Shown here: positions 1 through 8,028 of the stretch, piece after piece
Numbering within the stretch: position 1 is the stretch's first letter
How the letters are laid out: the number at the start of each line of letters is the position of its first letter
DNA from: Guillardia theta CCMP2712
Taxonomy: Eukaryota; Cryptophyceae; Pyrenomonadales; Geminigeraceae
DNA length: 56,486 nt
Assembly: GCF_000315625.1 (NCBI RefSeq)
Contig: NW_005434442.1
Location: 1-56,486, forward strand
Direction of reading: 5' to 3'
Translations under genes and position numbers: made by a program
Notes under the pieces: generated by a model
What the model was told of the DNA's origin: nothing
Seen by the model: only the letters and a program-made list of their open reading frames with translations
Database searches by the model: none

Positions 1-824
1 GCTATTTGAAGTATACAAACCTCTCGCTTGCAGCTTCCTTGGCGCCCTGGCAGCTTCCCCTACACCACGCGTGCAGCCATGGTGCCTGAAATAACCGGCG
101 CTGCCTGAAATAACCGGCGCTGCCTGAAATAACCGGCGCTGCCTGAAATAACCGGCGCTGCCTGAAATAACCGGCGCTGCCTGAAATAACCGGCGCTGCC
201 TGAAATAACCGGCGCTGCCTGAAATAACCGGCGCTGCCTGAAATAACCGGCGCTGCCTGAAATAACCGGCGCTGCCTGAAATAACCGGCGCTGCCTGAAA
301 TAACCGGCGCTGCCTGAAATAACCGGCGCTGCCTGAAATAACCGGCGCTGCCTGAAATAACCGGCGCTGCCTGAAATAACCGGCGCTGCCTGAAATAACC
401 GGCGCTGCCTGAAATAACCGGCGCTGCCTGAAATAACCGGCGCTGCCTGAAATAACCGGCGCTGCCTGAAATAACCGGCGCTGCCTGAAATAACCGGCGC
501 TGCCTGAAATAACCGGCGCTGCCTGAAATAACCGGCGCTGCCTGAAATAACCGGCGCTGCCTGAAATAACCGGCGCTGCCTGAAATAACCGGCGCTGCCT
601 GAAATAACCGGCGCTGCCTGAAATAACCGGCGCTGCCTGAAATAACCGGCGCTGCCTGAAATAACCGGCGCTGCCTGAAATAACCGGCGCTGCCTGAAAT
701 AACCGGCGCTGCCTGAAATAACCGGCGCTGCCTGAAATAACCGGCGCTGCCTGAAATAACCGGCGCTGCCTGAAATAACCGGCGCTGCCTGAAATAACCG
801 GCGCTGCCTGAAATAACCGGCGCT
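1..824 (-). mobile_element. Partial copy of telomere-nested element (leader only)
   Basis: Bases 1-81 match 3507-3588 closely, including a shared run beginning GCTATTTGAAGTATAC, so this is the 5' leader of the same element that is complete at 933-3646. It is cut off by the window edge, so the coding part would lie to the left. As in the complete copy, the leader is followed by an array of a 19-bp unit and then by telomere repeats. Read on the minus strand the order is telomere, 19-bp array, leader, coding region. Confidence 0.75.
82..822. repeat. 19-bp tandem array, 39 copies
   Basis: The unit CTGCCTGAAATAACCGGCG repeats without visible change for 741 bases, exactly 39 periods; only the first copy differs (GTG for CTG). 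The array ends directly at a telomere tract. The other element copy has three diverged copies of the same unit at 3588-3644. The lack of variation means recent expansion or homogenisation. Confidence 0.97.
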
Positions 825-932
825 CCTAAACCCTAAACCCTAAACCCTAAACCCTAAACCCTAAACCCTAAACCCTAAACCCTAAACCCTAAACCCTAAA
901 CCCTAAACCCTAAACCCTAAACCCTAAACCCT
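825..932. repeat. Interstitial telomere tract (CCCTAAA)n
   Basis: About 15 copies of CCCTAAA, the plant/algal telomere repeat. The C-rich strand on the plus strand means the chromosome end lies to the left. The tract is interstitial because element sequence lies on both sides of it. It passes into a short ATT microsatellite at 931-948. Confidence 0.95.
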
Positions 933-1111
933 ATTATTATTATTATTATGTGAGTTTATTAGAATGCTAGAATGTTGCTCGGCCTCGTTGTGGGCTTATG
1001 CAATTTGATCCTAGTCTAAAGAGGCGCTCGAGCACTGGGAGTACACGGCCTACAATGCGAACCCTGCTTCTGAGGCGTCTTTCTACTCTCTACTTCTGCT
1101 GTCTTCTCTTG

Positions 1112-1339
1112 GCTTCCTCAGCCTCAGTCAGGAGAGTTGCCTCTCCTCACCTTGGCCTTCGGTCACCACCTACTCTACCTCCATTCAGCTTCCTCAGCCT
1201 CAGTCAGGAGAGTTGCCTCTCCTCACCTTGGCCTTCGGTCGCCACCTACTCCTCCTCCATTCAGCTTCCTCCGCTTCAGTCAGGAGAGTTGCCTCTCCTC
1301 ACCTTGGCCTTCGGTCGCCTCCACCTTCTCTACTTACCT
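1112..1339. repeat. 76-bp unit repeated three times in the element 3' region
   Basis: Three direct copies of a 76-bp pyrimidine-rich unit (plus strand) start at 1112, 1188 and 1264 with GCTTCCTC(A/C)GC. They lie just beyond the stop codon of the minus-strand gene, in its presumed 3' untranslated region. Plus-strand frames through this array are open only because of the repeat. Confidence 0.9.
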
Positions 1340-1349
1340 TGAGCTCAGC

Positions 1350-3497
1350 TCAAGCTCGGTACGGGCTCGCCCCGTCTTCTTCCTCGCCCTCGCCTTGCTC
1401 TTCCTCCATGTCTTCCTCTTCTTCGCCATCTTCCCTCATCTCCACCCGCAGTCGGTCCTTCTTGTCCACCTTCAGCGAGCAGGCCAGCACATGCATCTCT
1501 GCGAATTTACTCAGTGCTATGAACAGGAAGCTAAGAGATCGACGCTCTATGTCGTCGCTCTCCGCCTCCTGCTCAAGCTCAGCAGCTGCCGTTGCCCGTG
1601 GCGAGAACGCGCTGCCCCTCCTTGCCTTCTTGCTCTCTCCTTGCACGCGAGTCCAGCGCTTGCTCTGCAGCCACTTCCCCAGCTTCTCCTTGAGAACGTT
1701 GCGCCCAACTCCCTGCTCCTCTGGCATCTTCGCCCACTCTCCCAGCGACATGAACTCCAGGCTCCCCGGAGAGTAGAACGTGTCGTGGAGGTTGCCAACG
1801 GCCTTGTCCAGGACCAGCTTGATCGGCTCGCTCGTCCCCGCCTCGTTCAAAGAAGCTGCATCTTCGATGACTGCTGACAGCTCGCTGACGAGCTGCATGT
1901 CCTCTTGGCTTGACGGAGATGCTGCCTCCATTGTGATCCTCTCCAGGTCTGTAAACTCCAGCCACTCTCCCTCGCTCTCCTCCTGTCGCTGCGCTGCGTC
2001 GCTGGTGCCCCGCTGACCAGCCGCCTCAGAGTCAGGCTCCTTGTCGAAGCCGACTGCTTCGAGCTTGGTTGCTGCGCCTTCGAGATAGAAGGGCAGCTCC
2101 TTCATCATGCGTCGAGCATCCTCCGTGGAGCCGAGGAGGATGCATAGCTTGGACCCGTTCCAGGACTTGGTGTTCAAATCCTCCTCCATGTCGATGCCTT
2201 CAACGTTGATCTCGAGCCTGTTAGCGATCTCCAACAAGACTCTCTTGACTCTTGCGATAGACGTGTTGCCGCCGTTGCACAGCCCCTCCATCTCCTTCCT
2301 CGTGAAGCGACCAGATGCCGCCGTCGACTTGATGATGATCTTGATCTCCTTGCCGTCCTTGCCGCCTGCCTTCTTCTGCATCCTTGATGCCTTCTTCAAC
2401 TTATTTCTGGACACAAAGCGATCAGCTGTCAACTCGACTGCGAGCGCCTCTCTGATCTTCGGGTCCTCGCTGAACAGAGTCAGGTGTACTCCCTCCATCG
2501 CTTCGCTCTCTCGGAAAGCTCGAAATGCTGTATCATTCGCCTCTGGGCAGCTCGAGGAGACGATCCACTCCACCTCCCTCTGTCTCCAGATGACGTTGGC
2601 CCCTACAGCGATGAAGCCTTTCTGACCTAAGCCTTTGTGGACTTGCTGTCCTGGCGCCCCAGCGACCAGCATGCCTGCCAGCGGCTGGAGTTGGACCGCT
2701 GCAAGGGACTGGCGCAGCAGCTGATAGCGATAGACGGCAGCTATCTCAGCCGTTGTCATGCCGCCCAAGGTTAGCAGGTGAGTCAGCTCTGCCAAGCTGC
2801 CCCCTTTGCCCCAGGGTCCTCTCTTGGCTCGAATCTTGAAAGATCTATCGTGCACGATGCTCACATGTACAGCTGTGAACTTGCGACCATCGATCGCGAA
2901 GTCCTCTCTTCCCTGCCAGAGCTTCTCCGCTTGTGCATTGCGGAGGAAGGAAACAGTCACCGGGATCTCCTCAGCACTCGCTATCTCGGGTCTATACGGA
3001 GCCTTCCACATGATTGCTTTACTCTCTTGCACTGAGTCTACGATCAGTCCGATCTCTTCAAATTTCTTCTTCAGCTTTTCTTCATGGTTGACATACACCG
3101 AGGAGATGCCCAGGAGAGTCATGGAGATGAAGGAAGTCACCTCGTTGCCTGCTGAGGCGGTGTATGTCTCGACCTTCTCCTTCTTGGCTTCTTCAATCTG
3201 CTGCATAAACCACTCTCTGGATGCGTCACTCCATCCAGTCATCGCTTCTTGCAGAAGCTCACGTCGTGCCTGCTGACATGTCGAGCGGATGGCTTCTGCG
3301 ATAGCGTCGGGGGTGCATCCCTCCACAGCCTTGCAAGCCTGGGCTGTCCTGCTGTTCGGATAACGCTTCGCGAAGCTCTTCACCCTCTCGACGAGATCAG
3401 CTTCGAGGACAGAGGCATCCACAAGTCCGCTCTGCGTGTATTGGCATGATCTCCGATACAGCAGGTTGCGAACATTTTCATCATACTGAAGAACCAT
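1350..3497 (-). CDS. Unknown 716-residue protein of the telomere-nested element
   Basis: I do not recognise this protein. The first ATG is at 3497; an open stretch of nine codons before it has no ATG. The N-terminal half is mixed alpha/beta with several hydrophobic stretches. The middle (about residues 365-400) is lysine/arginine-rich and could bind nucleic acid. The C-terminal third is acidic and serine-rich, ending in a glutamate run. There is no Y/FADD box, no CCHC zinc knuckle and no endonuclease signature. GC content is higher than in the neighbouring island and there are no introns. A gag-like or ORF1-like role in a telomere-associated retroelement is my inference from context; a subtelomeric host gene family is the alternative. 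Confidence 0.7.
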   Translation of the reverse strand: MVLQYDENVRNLLYRRSCQYTQSGLVDASVLEADLVERVKSFAKRYPNSRTAQACKAVEGCTPDAIAEAIRSTCQQARRELLQEAMTGWSDASREWFMQQIEEAKKEKVETYTASAGNEVTSFISMTLLGISSVYVNHEEKLKKKFEEIGLIVDSVQESKAIMWKAPYRPEIASAEEIPVTVSFLRNAQAEKLWQGREDFAIDGRKFTAVHVSIVHDRSFKIRAKRGPWGKGGSLAELTHLLTLGGMTTAEIAAVYRYQLLRQSLAAVQLQPLAGMLVAGAPGQQVHKGLGQKGFIAVGANVIWRQREVEWIVSSSCPEANDTAFRAFRESEAMEGVHLTLFSEDPKIREALAVELTADRFVSRNKLKKASRMQKKAGGKDGKEIKIIIKSTAASGRFTRKEMEGLCNGGNTSIARVKRVLLEIANRLEINVEGIDMEEDLNTKSWNGSKLCILLGSTEDARRMMKELPFYLEGAATKLEAVGFDKEPDSEAAGQRGTSDAAQRQEESEGEWLEFTDLERITMEAASPSSQEDMQLVSELSAVIEDAASLNEAGTSEPIKLVLDKAVGNLHDTFYSPGSLEFMSLGEWAKMPEEQGVGRNVLKEKLGKWLQSKRWTRVQGESKKARRGSAFSPRATAAAELEQEAESDDIERRSLSFLFIALSKFAEMHVLACSLKVDKKDRLRVEMREDGEEEEDMEEEQGEGEEEDGASPYRA

Positions 3498-3587
3498 ACT
3501 TAGAAAGCTATTTGAAGTATACAAACCTCTTGCTTGCAGCTTCCTTGGCGCCCTGGCGGCTTCCCCTACACCTGACGAGGAGCCATG

Positions 3588-3644
3588 CTGCCGAAAATAA
3601 CGGCGCCTGCCGAAAATAACGGCGCCTCCCGAAAATAACGGCGC
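3588..3644. repeat. 19-bp unit, three copies, second element copy
   Basis: Three copies of CTGCCGAAAATAACGGCGC (third with CTCCC), at 3588, 3607 and 3626. This is the same unit as at 82-822 but diverged at several positions and expanded far less. It ends at the telomere tract in the same way. Confidence 0.92.
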
Positions 3645-3646
3645 CT

Positions 3647-3665
3647 CCTAAACCCTAAACCCTAA
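3647..3665. repeat. Short telomere tract at the left edge of the virus-like island
   Basis: Two and a half CCCTAAA units separate the telomere-nested element from the AT-rich island. The island begins immediately after, inside a copy of its own dispersed repeat. Confidence 0.9.
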
Positions 3666-3667
3666 CA

Positions 3668-3870
3668 TTATACAGATGATAGTTGTGATATGTTTGTGTC
3701 ACAACATGTATGTATGATACTCCAAAGAGTGATATAGAGGGGTCATATAATGTATTGTACGTGGGTTGTGTGAAGGGCCGGAGTCACAACGCTTGGCGCT
3801 TCGCGCCTGCGCTGGCCGACCCCCTTGTACGGGCTGTGTGCAGGCCTATATAACATACTCACTAAGAAGG
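3668..3870. repeat. Dispersed island repeat, copy A
   Basis: About 200 bases matching 7270-7475 over their whole length. Shared landmarks are GATGATAGTTG, AAAGAGTGATATAGAG, GTGAAGGGCCGGAGTCA, the hairpin GGCGCTTCGCGCC and ACGGGCTGTGTGCAGGCCT. The sequence that precedes the module in the other copies (ACACAATRYCTYGTAC) is missing here because the telomere tract begins instead. The right end overlaps the end of the minus-strand MSV199 gene. Confidence 0.9.
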
Positions 3871-5379
3871 TGGTTTATAAGCGGCTAAGAGTGTATCTTT
3901 GAGTTCAGATATGACTGTGAGTGATTTATTCCTCTCCTGTTCAACCCGCAATTGAATCTCTAATTCATGTCTCTCCCGCAGATGTTCAAGGTCCTTCTGA
4001 TGCTCAAGTTGCTGTTGTTCAAGCTCCTTACGCAACTCCTCAATATCCTGCGTAAATCTTGCAACAGATTGACCATACCTCTTCGTAAGATTAGGATACA
4101 CACTCTGTGTCACATGCTTGAATTGCAATGGTGTCAATACCACTATCTCCGTATGCTTCTTATACTCCAATCTCACCGATATCTCATCATCCGACAACAA
4201 ACCATCATACAACTCATGCTTCAACTCCGTCTCGGCCTTGCTCGTATACATCTTATCTATATATCCAAAACATTTCACTCTCATATCCACTTTATCAATA
4301 TCCTTGAACCCCCTCTTGTGTTGCATCAAACGCTGGTCTATATTATTACTTATACCAAACTTACACACCATGGCATTGTCCTTATGTCTCTTAGGTATGT
4401 CCATATCATCTCTCACATCCTTCACATATCCCAGAGTTACCAAATACAGACATGACACCTCGGGTGTTACCCCACAGCTCAAGAACTCCCTGAATGAATC
4501 AACACTCACACCCAACATCGTATATGCCAATCCCTGTCTCTGTTCAACAGTTCCCATCTGGACCGTAAAGAGGACCCTTGAGGCCCATTCTTGGAAATGC
4601 TCTGCTATGCCACTCCTAGAACTGAACAAGACCTTCAACATGCCATTGTAGGTGAGAAACAATGTTTTCTGTAAGGATGGTTTATTAGGATTGTTCTGTT
4701 CTCTGTAAGGACGTGATTGCTGATTTAACACCTCCGCCGTGACAATAAAGGTTTTATAATGAACAAGGTTTTTGTATCCATATTCTTTATGCATAATTGT
4801 AGACTTGATGTTGTTCATTTGAAATGCTTTAGCCACCTCGGATACTTTGAAGAAGCATTTGTTGTTTTCTCTTTCTCCTCTGACCTCTATTTCAAGACTC
4901 TTGCCCTTATCATCCTTAAATTTCTCGTGTTCTTCCAGCTCAATGATTGGTGGGGCCAGTTCATACTCGTATACAGCTTGCTGTTGAGACTCAACAATAG
5001 GCACTTCAGGTTGTTCCTGAGATTGTTCCTTAGTTTGTTCCTGAGATTGTTCCTTAGTTTGTTCCTGAGATTGTTCCTTAGTTTGTTCTTGAGGTTGTTC
5101 TTGAGGTTGTCCTCTCATGCTCGGGATGTTTGAAAGCACCCATCCCTCTGATAGGAGTAGCTTGGCCTTCCTATTATCTTTAGTAGAGAATTTCCAACCA
5201 GCTTTGATGCTATAGGATCCAAAGAAGTAGTCAGAGGTGGGAATGTTATGTTTATCGATGATCTTACGGATAGTTTTGGCACATCCAAAGAAAAATAAAG
5301 AATCAAAGGCACGAAGGTCTTCAGCATCGAAGACCGTATGGCCACAGAAGTCGAAAGGGGAGGGTTTATTGGAAGTCAT
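3862..5379 (-). CDS. MSV199-domain protein with T5orf172/GIY-YIG-like domain and coiled coil
   Basis: 505 residues, ATG at 5379. Residues about 1-95 are a conserved N-terminal domain shared with the next gene. A Q/E-rich linker follows, with EQTKEQSQ-type repeats (about 95-130). Residues about 160-290 match the MSV199/BRO-N-like DNA-binding fold of large DNA viruses, including LTYNGMLKVLFSSRSG and the end VLFTVQMGT. Residues about 310-400 resemble T5orf172, a GIY-YIG-related domain (CKFGISNNIDQRLMQHKRG). The C-terminus is a strong coiled coil. Such proteins occur in many copies in iridoviruses, entomopoxviruses and relatives; their function is poorly known, with DNA binding assumed. It is a tandem duplicate of the gene at 5449-6480. 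Confidence 0.85.
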   Translation of the reverse strand: MTSNKPSPFDFCGHTVFDAEDLRAFDSLFFFGCAKTIRKIIDKHNIPTSDYFFGSYSIKAGWKFSTKDNRKAKLLLSEGWVLSNIPSMRGQPQEQPQEQTKEQSQEQTKEQSQEQTKEQSQEQPEVPIVESQQQAVYEYELAPPIIELEEHEKFKDDKGKSLEIEVRGERENNKCFFKVSEVAKAFQMNNIKSTIMHKEYGYKNLVHYKTFIVTAEVLNQQSRPYREQNNPNKPSLQKTLFLTYNGMLKVLFSSRSGIAEHFQEWASRVLFTVQMGTVEQRQGLAYTMLGVSVDSFREFLSCGVTPEVSCLYLVTLGYVKDVRDDMDIPKRHKDNAMVCKFGISNNIDQRLMQHKRGFKDIDKVDMRVKCFGYIDKMYTSKAETELKHELYDGLLSDDEISVRLEYKKHTEIVVLTPLQFKHVTQSVYPNLTKRYGQSVARFTQDIEELRKELEQQQLEHQKDLEHLRERHELEIQLRVEQERNKSLTVISELKDTLLAAYKPPS

Positions 5380-5445
5380 TTCTTACTTACCTATATATAC
5401 GTTTATTCCTTATATCAATTTGTGATGAGGATGGTGTGTGTTTTC
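5380..5445 (-). promoter_or_regulatory. Duplicated upstream region of the MSV199 gene (copy 1)
   Basis: The roughly 62 bases before the ATG at 5379 are nearly identical to those before the ATG at 6480, apart from one short indel and two substitutions. On the coding strand it contains a TATATATAGG box close to the ATG, followed by TAAGTAAGAAATG. Conservation in a non-coding stretch indicates a shared promoter or leader. Confidence 0.65.
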
Positions 5446-5448
5446 AAA

Positions 5449-6480
5449 TCAAGACATGTTGTTCAAGAAGTCAATGTATAGATGCAAGAACTGCTTATCG
5501 AACAGTTCACCAGATAGCCTATGATTGCGGAAGTGATCGTGTATATGTTTCTCAGACTGAACAACATGTTCAACATCCTTTGTAAGAAGCATGATATCTT
5601 TGCCATAAGCCATAACGTATCTGCTTCTGAGAGCTTTGATGGTGCCTCTCCACATGCCAATCTTGACACCATTGAATAGAGGTGACGTCACAATATAAAC
5701 ATATCCTATTAGATCAGGTTGTATGTCAATCCATTTAGTAGCATGGGAATGAGTTGTAGAAATAAACTTATAGACCCACAAAAGGATATTATCTGCGTTG
5801 TGGTTCAAGGGTTGTATCTTGCTAGAGAACAAAACCTTATGTAAGCCTAAGTATGTAAGGAATAAACGCTTTATAGTCACATTGTCATATTTACAAATAA
5901 ATGTTTTATAATGAACTCTTTCAACATATCCTCTATCTTTACGTAGAACAGTTGATTTGATATTATCCATATGGAATGCTCTGGACACATCCGACACCTT
6001 AAAGAAGCATTTGTTATGTTCCCTCTCCCCTCTGACCTCAATCTCAAGACACTTTCCTTTATCATCCTTGAACTTCTCTTCATCCTTGAGCTCGATGATA
6101 GGAGGTGCTGGCTCACACTCAATGGTTTGTTCATTGTCAGGTAGGGGTTGCTCTTGGACAGGTTTAGGTTGGTCTTTTACAGGTTCGGATTGTTCTTTGA
6201 CAGGTTTAGGTTGGTCTATCATGTTAGGAACATGTTCTAAGACCCATCGTTGGGATAGAAGGAGCTTGGCCTTCTTGTAGTCTGCGTCGAACTGCTTCCA
6301 GACATTCTTAGTGAGCAGTCCGAAGAAGTACTCGGACTGAGGGATAGATTGTTTGATGATGATTTGTCGGACACCTTTGGAGCATCCAAAGAAAAAGGAG
6401 GGATTGAACTGTTTGAGGTCTTGGGCATCATAGACGAGATGGCCTAGAAAGTCAAAAGGAAGGGGTTTATTGGAAGTCAT
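5449..6480 (-). CDS. Second MSV199-domain protein with T5orf172 domain (shorter paralogue)
   Basis: 343 residues, ATG at 6480. The N-terminal domain, the P/E/Q-rich linker (QPKPVKEQSEPV type) and the start of the MSV199 domain (GEREHNKCFFKVSDVSRAF) line up with the 505-residue paralogue. The LTYLGLHKVLFSSK element is present, but the rest of that domain is shortened. The C-terminus (about 250-340) is a T5orf172-like domain starting GYVYIVTSPLFNGVKIG and keeping the late EKHIHDHF motif. The C-terminal coiled coil of the paralogue is absent. The T5orf172 parts of the two proteins differ more than their N-termini, so after duplication the C-terminal domain has diverged or been exchanged. Confidence 0.85.
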   Translation of the reverse strand: MTSNKPLPFDFLGHLVYDAQDLKQFNPSFFFGCSKGVRQIIIKQSIPQSEYFFGLLTKNVWKQFDADYKKAKLLLSQRWVLEHVPNMIDQPKPVKEQSEPVKDQPKPVQEQPLPDNEQTIECEPAPPIIELKDEEKFKDDKGKCLEIEVRGEREHNKCFFKVSDVSRAFHMDNIKSTVLRKDRGYVERVHYKTFICKYDNVTIKRLFLTYLGLHKVLFSSKIQPLNHNADNILLWVYKFISTTHSHATKWIDIQPDLIGYVYIVTSPLFNGVKIGMWRGTIKALRSRYVMAYGKDIMLLTKDVEHVVQSEKHIHDHFRNHRLSGELFDKQFLHLYIDFLNNMS

Positions 6481-6545
6481 TTCTTACTTACCTATATATA
6501 TTCGTTTATTCCTTATATCAATTTGTTATGAGGATGATGTGTGAT
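6481..6545 (-). promoter_or_regulatory. Duplicated upstream region of the MSV199 gene (copy 2)
   Basis: Matches 5380-5445, with the same TATATATA box and ATG context. The match stops at about 6544, which marks the edge of the duplicated unit. Confidence 0.65.
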
Positions 6546-6609
6546 ACCGGGGAGCGCCCCAGACGCGCTAAGACGGAGGTAAGACTGAGGTAAGACTGAG
6601 GTAAGGCCT

Positions 6610-6790
6610 ATATGAATCAGACACAATGCCTCGTACAAGATCCATATGATATTATCTATATGACCTCTTTAAACGCCATATAGATGATAGTTGATATCTA
6701 GGTTGAATGATCTCAACATGTTTATATGATATAAAGAGAATGCTATAGAACAGTGATATTGTGTATTGTACGTGTGATCGTGTAAAGGTT
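6610..6790. repeat. Dispersed island repeat, copy C (diverged, no hairpin)
   Basis: Shares ACACAATGCCTCGTACA, ATATAGATGATAGTTGATAT and GTGTATTGTACGTG with the other copies but lacks the GC hairpin part. It lies just upstream of the small gene at 6831 and contains GGATATAAAGGG, a possible TATA box for it. Confidence 0.7.
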
Positions 6791-6830
6791 GGATATAAAG
6801 GGAAAATGTATAATATATAGAGAGAAGAGG

Positions 6831-7217
6831 ATGTCGGAAGACAAGAAAGAAGCTATGAGACAATACAACAAAGCCTATCTACAACGAAGAAAAGAGGATG
6901 GGACAATACAAGAGATTTATGATTATATTGCGGAGTATAACAAGACTCGATATAATACAGATCCAGAATTCAGAGAAAGAATCAATGACTATCTAAGACG
7001 TTACCGTAATGATAGGTACAAAGCAGATGAAGAATTCAGAGAGAGAGTCAAGGAAGGCAACAGGAAGCAATATGAAGACCCAGTAAAACGGGAACGAAGA
7101 CGTGAGAGGTATCAGGAGCAGAAGAGAGCATCGGGGAGCGATGTTTCCTATGGAAACAATGGGTCAGCGACTCTGTCGCTTCCCTCCCCGAACGCGCTTA
7201 CTACTACAGTCAACTAA
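6831..7217 (+). CDS. Small basic Y/R/E-rich protein of the island
   Basis: 128 residues from the ATG at 6831; open codons upstream have no ATG. The protein is highly charged with repeated short motifs (MRQYNKAYLQRRK, EFRERINDYLRRYRNDRY, EFRERVKEGNRKQY), predicted to be one long helix. Such aromatic/basic helical repeats are common in small proteins of giant viruses and may bind nucleic acid, but I know no function. The last 30 codons have a different composition (S/T/N/P) and read through a GC-rich stretch resembling intergenic sequence near 6550 and 11000, so the end may have been extended by repeat insertion. Confidence 0.6.
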   Translation: MSEDKKEAMRQYNKAYLQRRKEDGTIQEIYDYIAEYNKTRYNTDPEFRERINDYLRRYRNDRYKADEEFRERVKEGNRKQYEDPVKRERRRERYQEQKRASGSDVSYGNNGSATLSLPSPNALTTTVN

Positions 7218-7475
7218 CACAATATCTCGTACAACATTCATATAATACTCTCTATGACTGCTTCTTGAGCATTTATAGATGATAGTTGATATATCTTTGT
7301 ATCACAACAAGTCTTTATAGAACTCTAAAGAGTGATATAGAGCGGTCATATGATTTTTGGTACGTGGATTGTGTGAAGGGCCGGAGTCATGACGCTTGGC
7401 GCTTCGCGCCTTCGCTGCCCGACCCCCTTATACGGGCTGTGTGCAGGCCTACAATGTACTTAAGGAAGTTGTGTA
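7218..7475. repeat. Dispersed island repeat, copy B (full module)
   Basis: Most complete copy: ACACAATATCTCGTACA, ATAGATGATAGTTGATAT, AAAGAGTGATATAGAG, GGGCCGGAGTCA, hairpin GGCGCTTCGCGCC (5-bp stem, 3-base loop), GACCCCCTTATACGGGC and AATGTACTTAAGG. It occupies the space between the small basic gene and the convergent gene ending at 7544. Confidence 0.9.
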
Positions 7476-7543
7476 GAGGTGAAAGCATGGTGGTACGAAG
7501 GATTAAGCTATTTATAATGAGAGCTTAATGAAAAAAACAAGAA

Positions 7544-7936
7544 TTAGGAATTCCGAAGTAGTTTCTCTTGTTGATATTTTTCGCGTTTCTTGCGGTTGAT
7601 TTCATCTTTGTTCTTATGGTACCAATTCAAAGAAGCTGCTCTCTGATTCTCCCTATACTCATTTTGTTTTTCAGGGGACAGTTGTTGGAACCACTGTTTG
7701 TTGTACTCAACAACCTGTTGTTTTTCTTCTGGGGTCTTATCATGATACCTTTGTAAATTGGTATGATGTGTTCGCTGATATTGCTTTTGATATTCGCGTT
7801 GGTAATTCTTTTGATAGTCAATTTTCTTTTGAGGCCAATAAGTCTTTTGATATTCCCTCTGATACTCTCGTTGGTAGTTTCGTTGGTATTCTTTTCTCTT
7901 GAGTTTCTTCAATTCATCAGAAGAAGGGTCTTCCAT
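7544..7936 (-). CDS. Small YQ-repeat basic protein of the island
   Basis: 130 residues, ATG at 7936. The first two thirds are built from repeats of the type YQREYQK, about ten of them, giving a long charged helix. The C-terminal third (SPEKQNEYRENQRAASLNWYHKN and a following KKRE segment) recalls short basic stretches next to HNH-type nucleases in giant viruses, but no nuclease motif is present. It is divergent from the polymerase-helicase gene, with under 100 bases between the two starts, so the two may share a promoter region. Function unknown. Confidence 0.65.
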   Translation of the reverse strand: MEDPSSDELKKLKRKEYQRNYQREYQREYQKTYWPQKKIDYQKNYQREYQKQYQRTHHTNLQRYHDKTPEEKQQVVEYNKQWFQQLSPEKQNEYRENQRAASLNWYHKNKDEINRKKREKYQQEKLLRNS

Positions 7937-8028
7937 TTGTATAATAGTATATACATGAAATTGTTCTTAAGCGCGTTTGAATGTACTTAAAGAATAGGTT
8001 TGTTATAAATTATAATATACATCAAGTG

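Larger units (their letters stand above)
933..3646 (-). mobile_element. Complete copy of telomere-nested element
   Basis: On the minus strand this unit runs from 3646 (three 19-bp repeats), through an 80-base leader, a 716-codon reading frame and a 3' region with a 76-bp triplication, to a short AAT microsatellite at 931-948. Telomere repeats in the same orientation flank both ends. A simple-repeat 3' end and insertion in telomere repeats are properties of some non-LTR retrotransposons. No reverse transcriptase or endonuclease is visible, so the mobile nature is inferred from the two-copy arrangement and the flanks. Confidence 0.6.

Noticed and set aside
82-822. CRISPR array
   Set aside because: Direct 19-bp units with no spacers, next to telomere repeats in eukaryotic DNA; it is a simple tandem array.
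1137-1877. Plus-strand 246-residue open frame
   Set aside because: Starts at TTG, runs through the 76-bp triplication and then opposite the 716-residue gene; composition is that of an antisense frame.
1350-3497. Reverse transcriptase or transposase in the telomere-nested element
   Set aside because: I looked for Y/FADD, DDE spacing, tyrosine recombinase and CCHC motifs in the 716-residue protein and found none.
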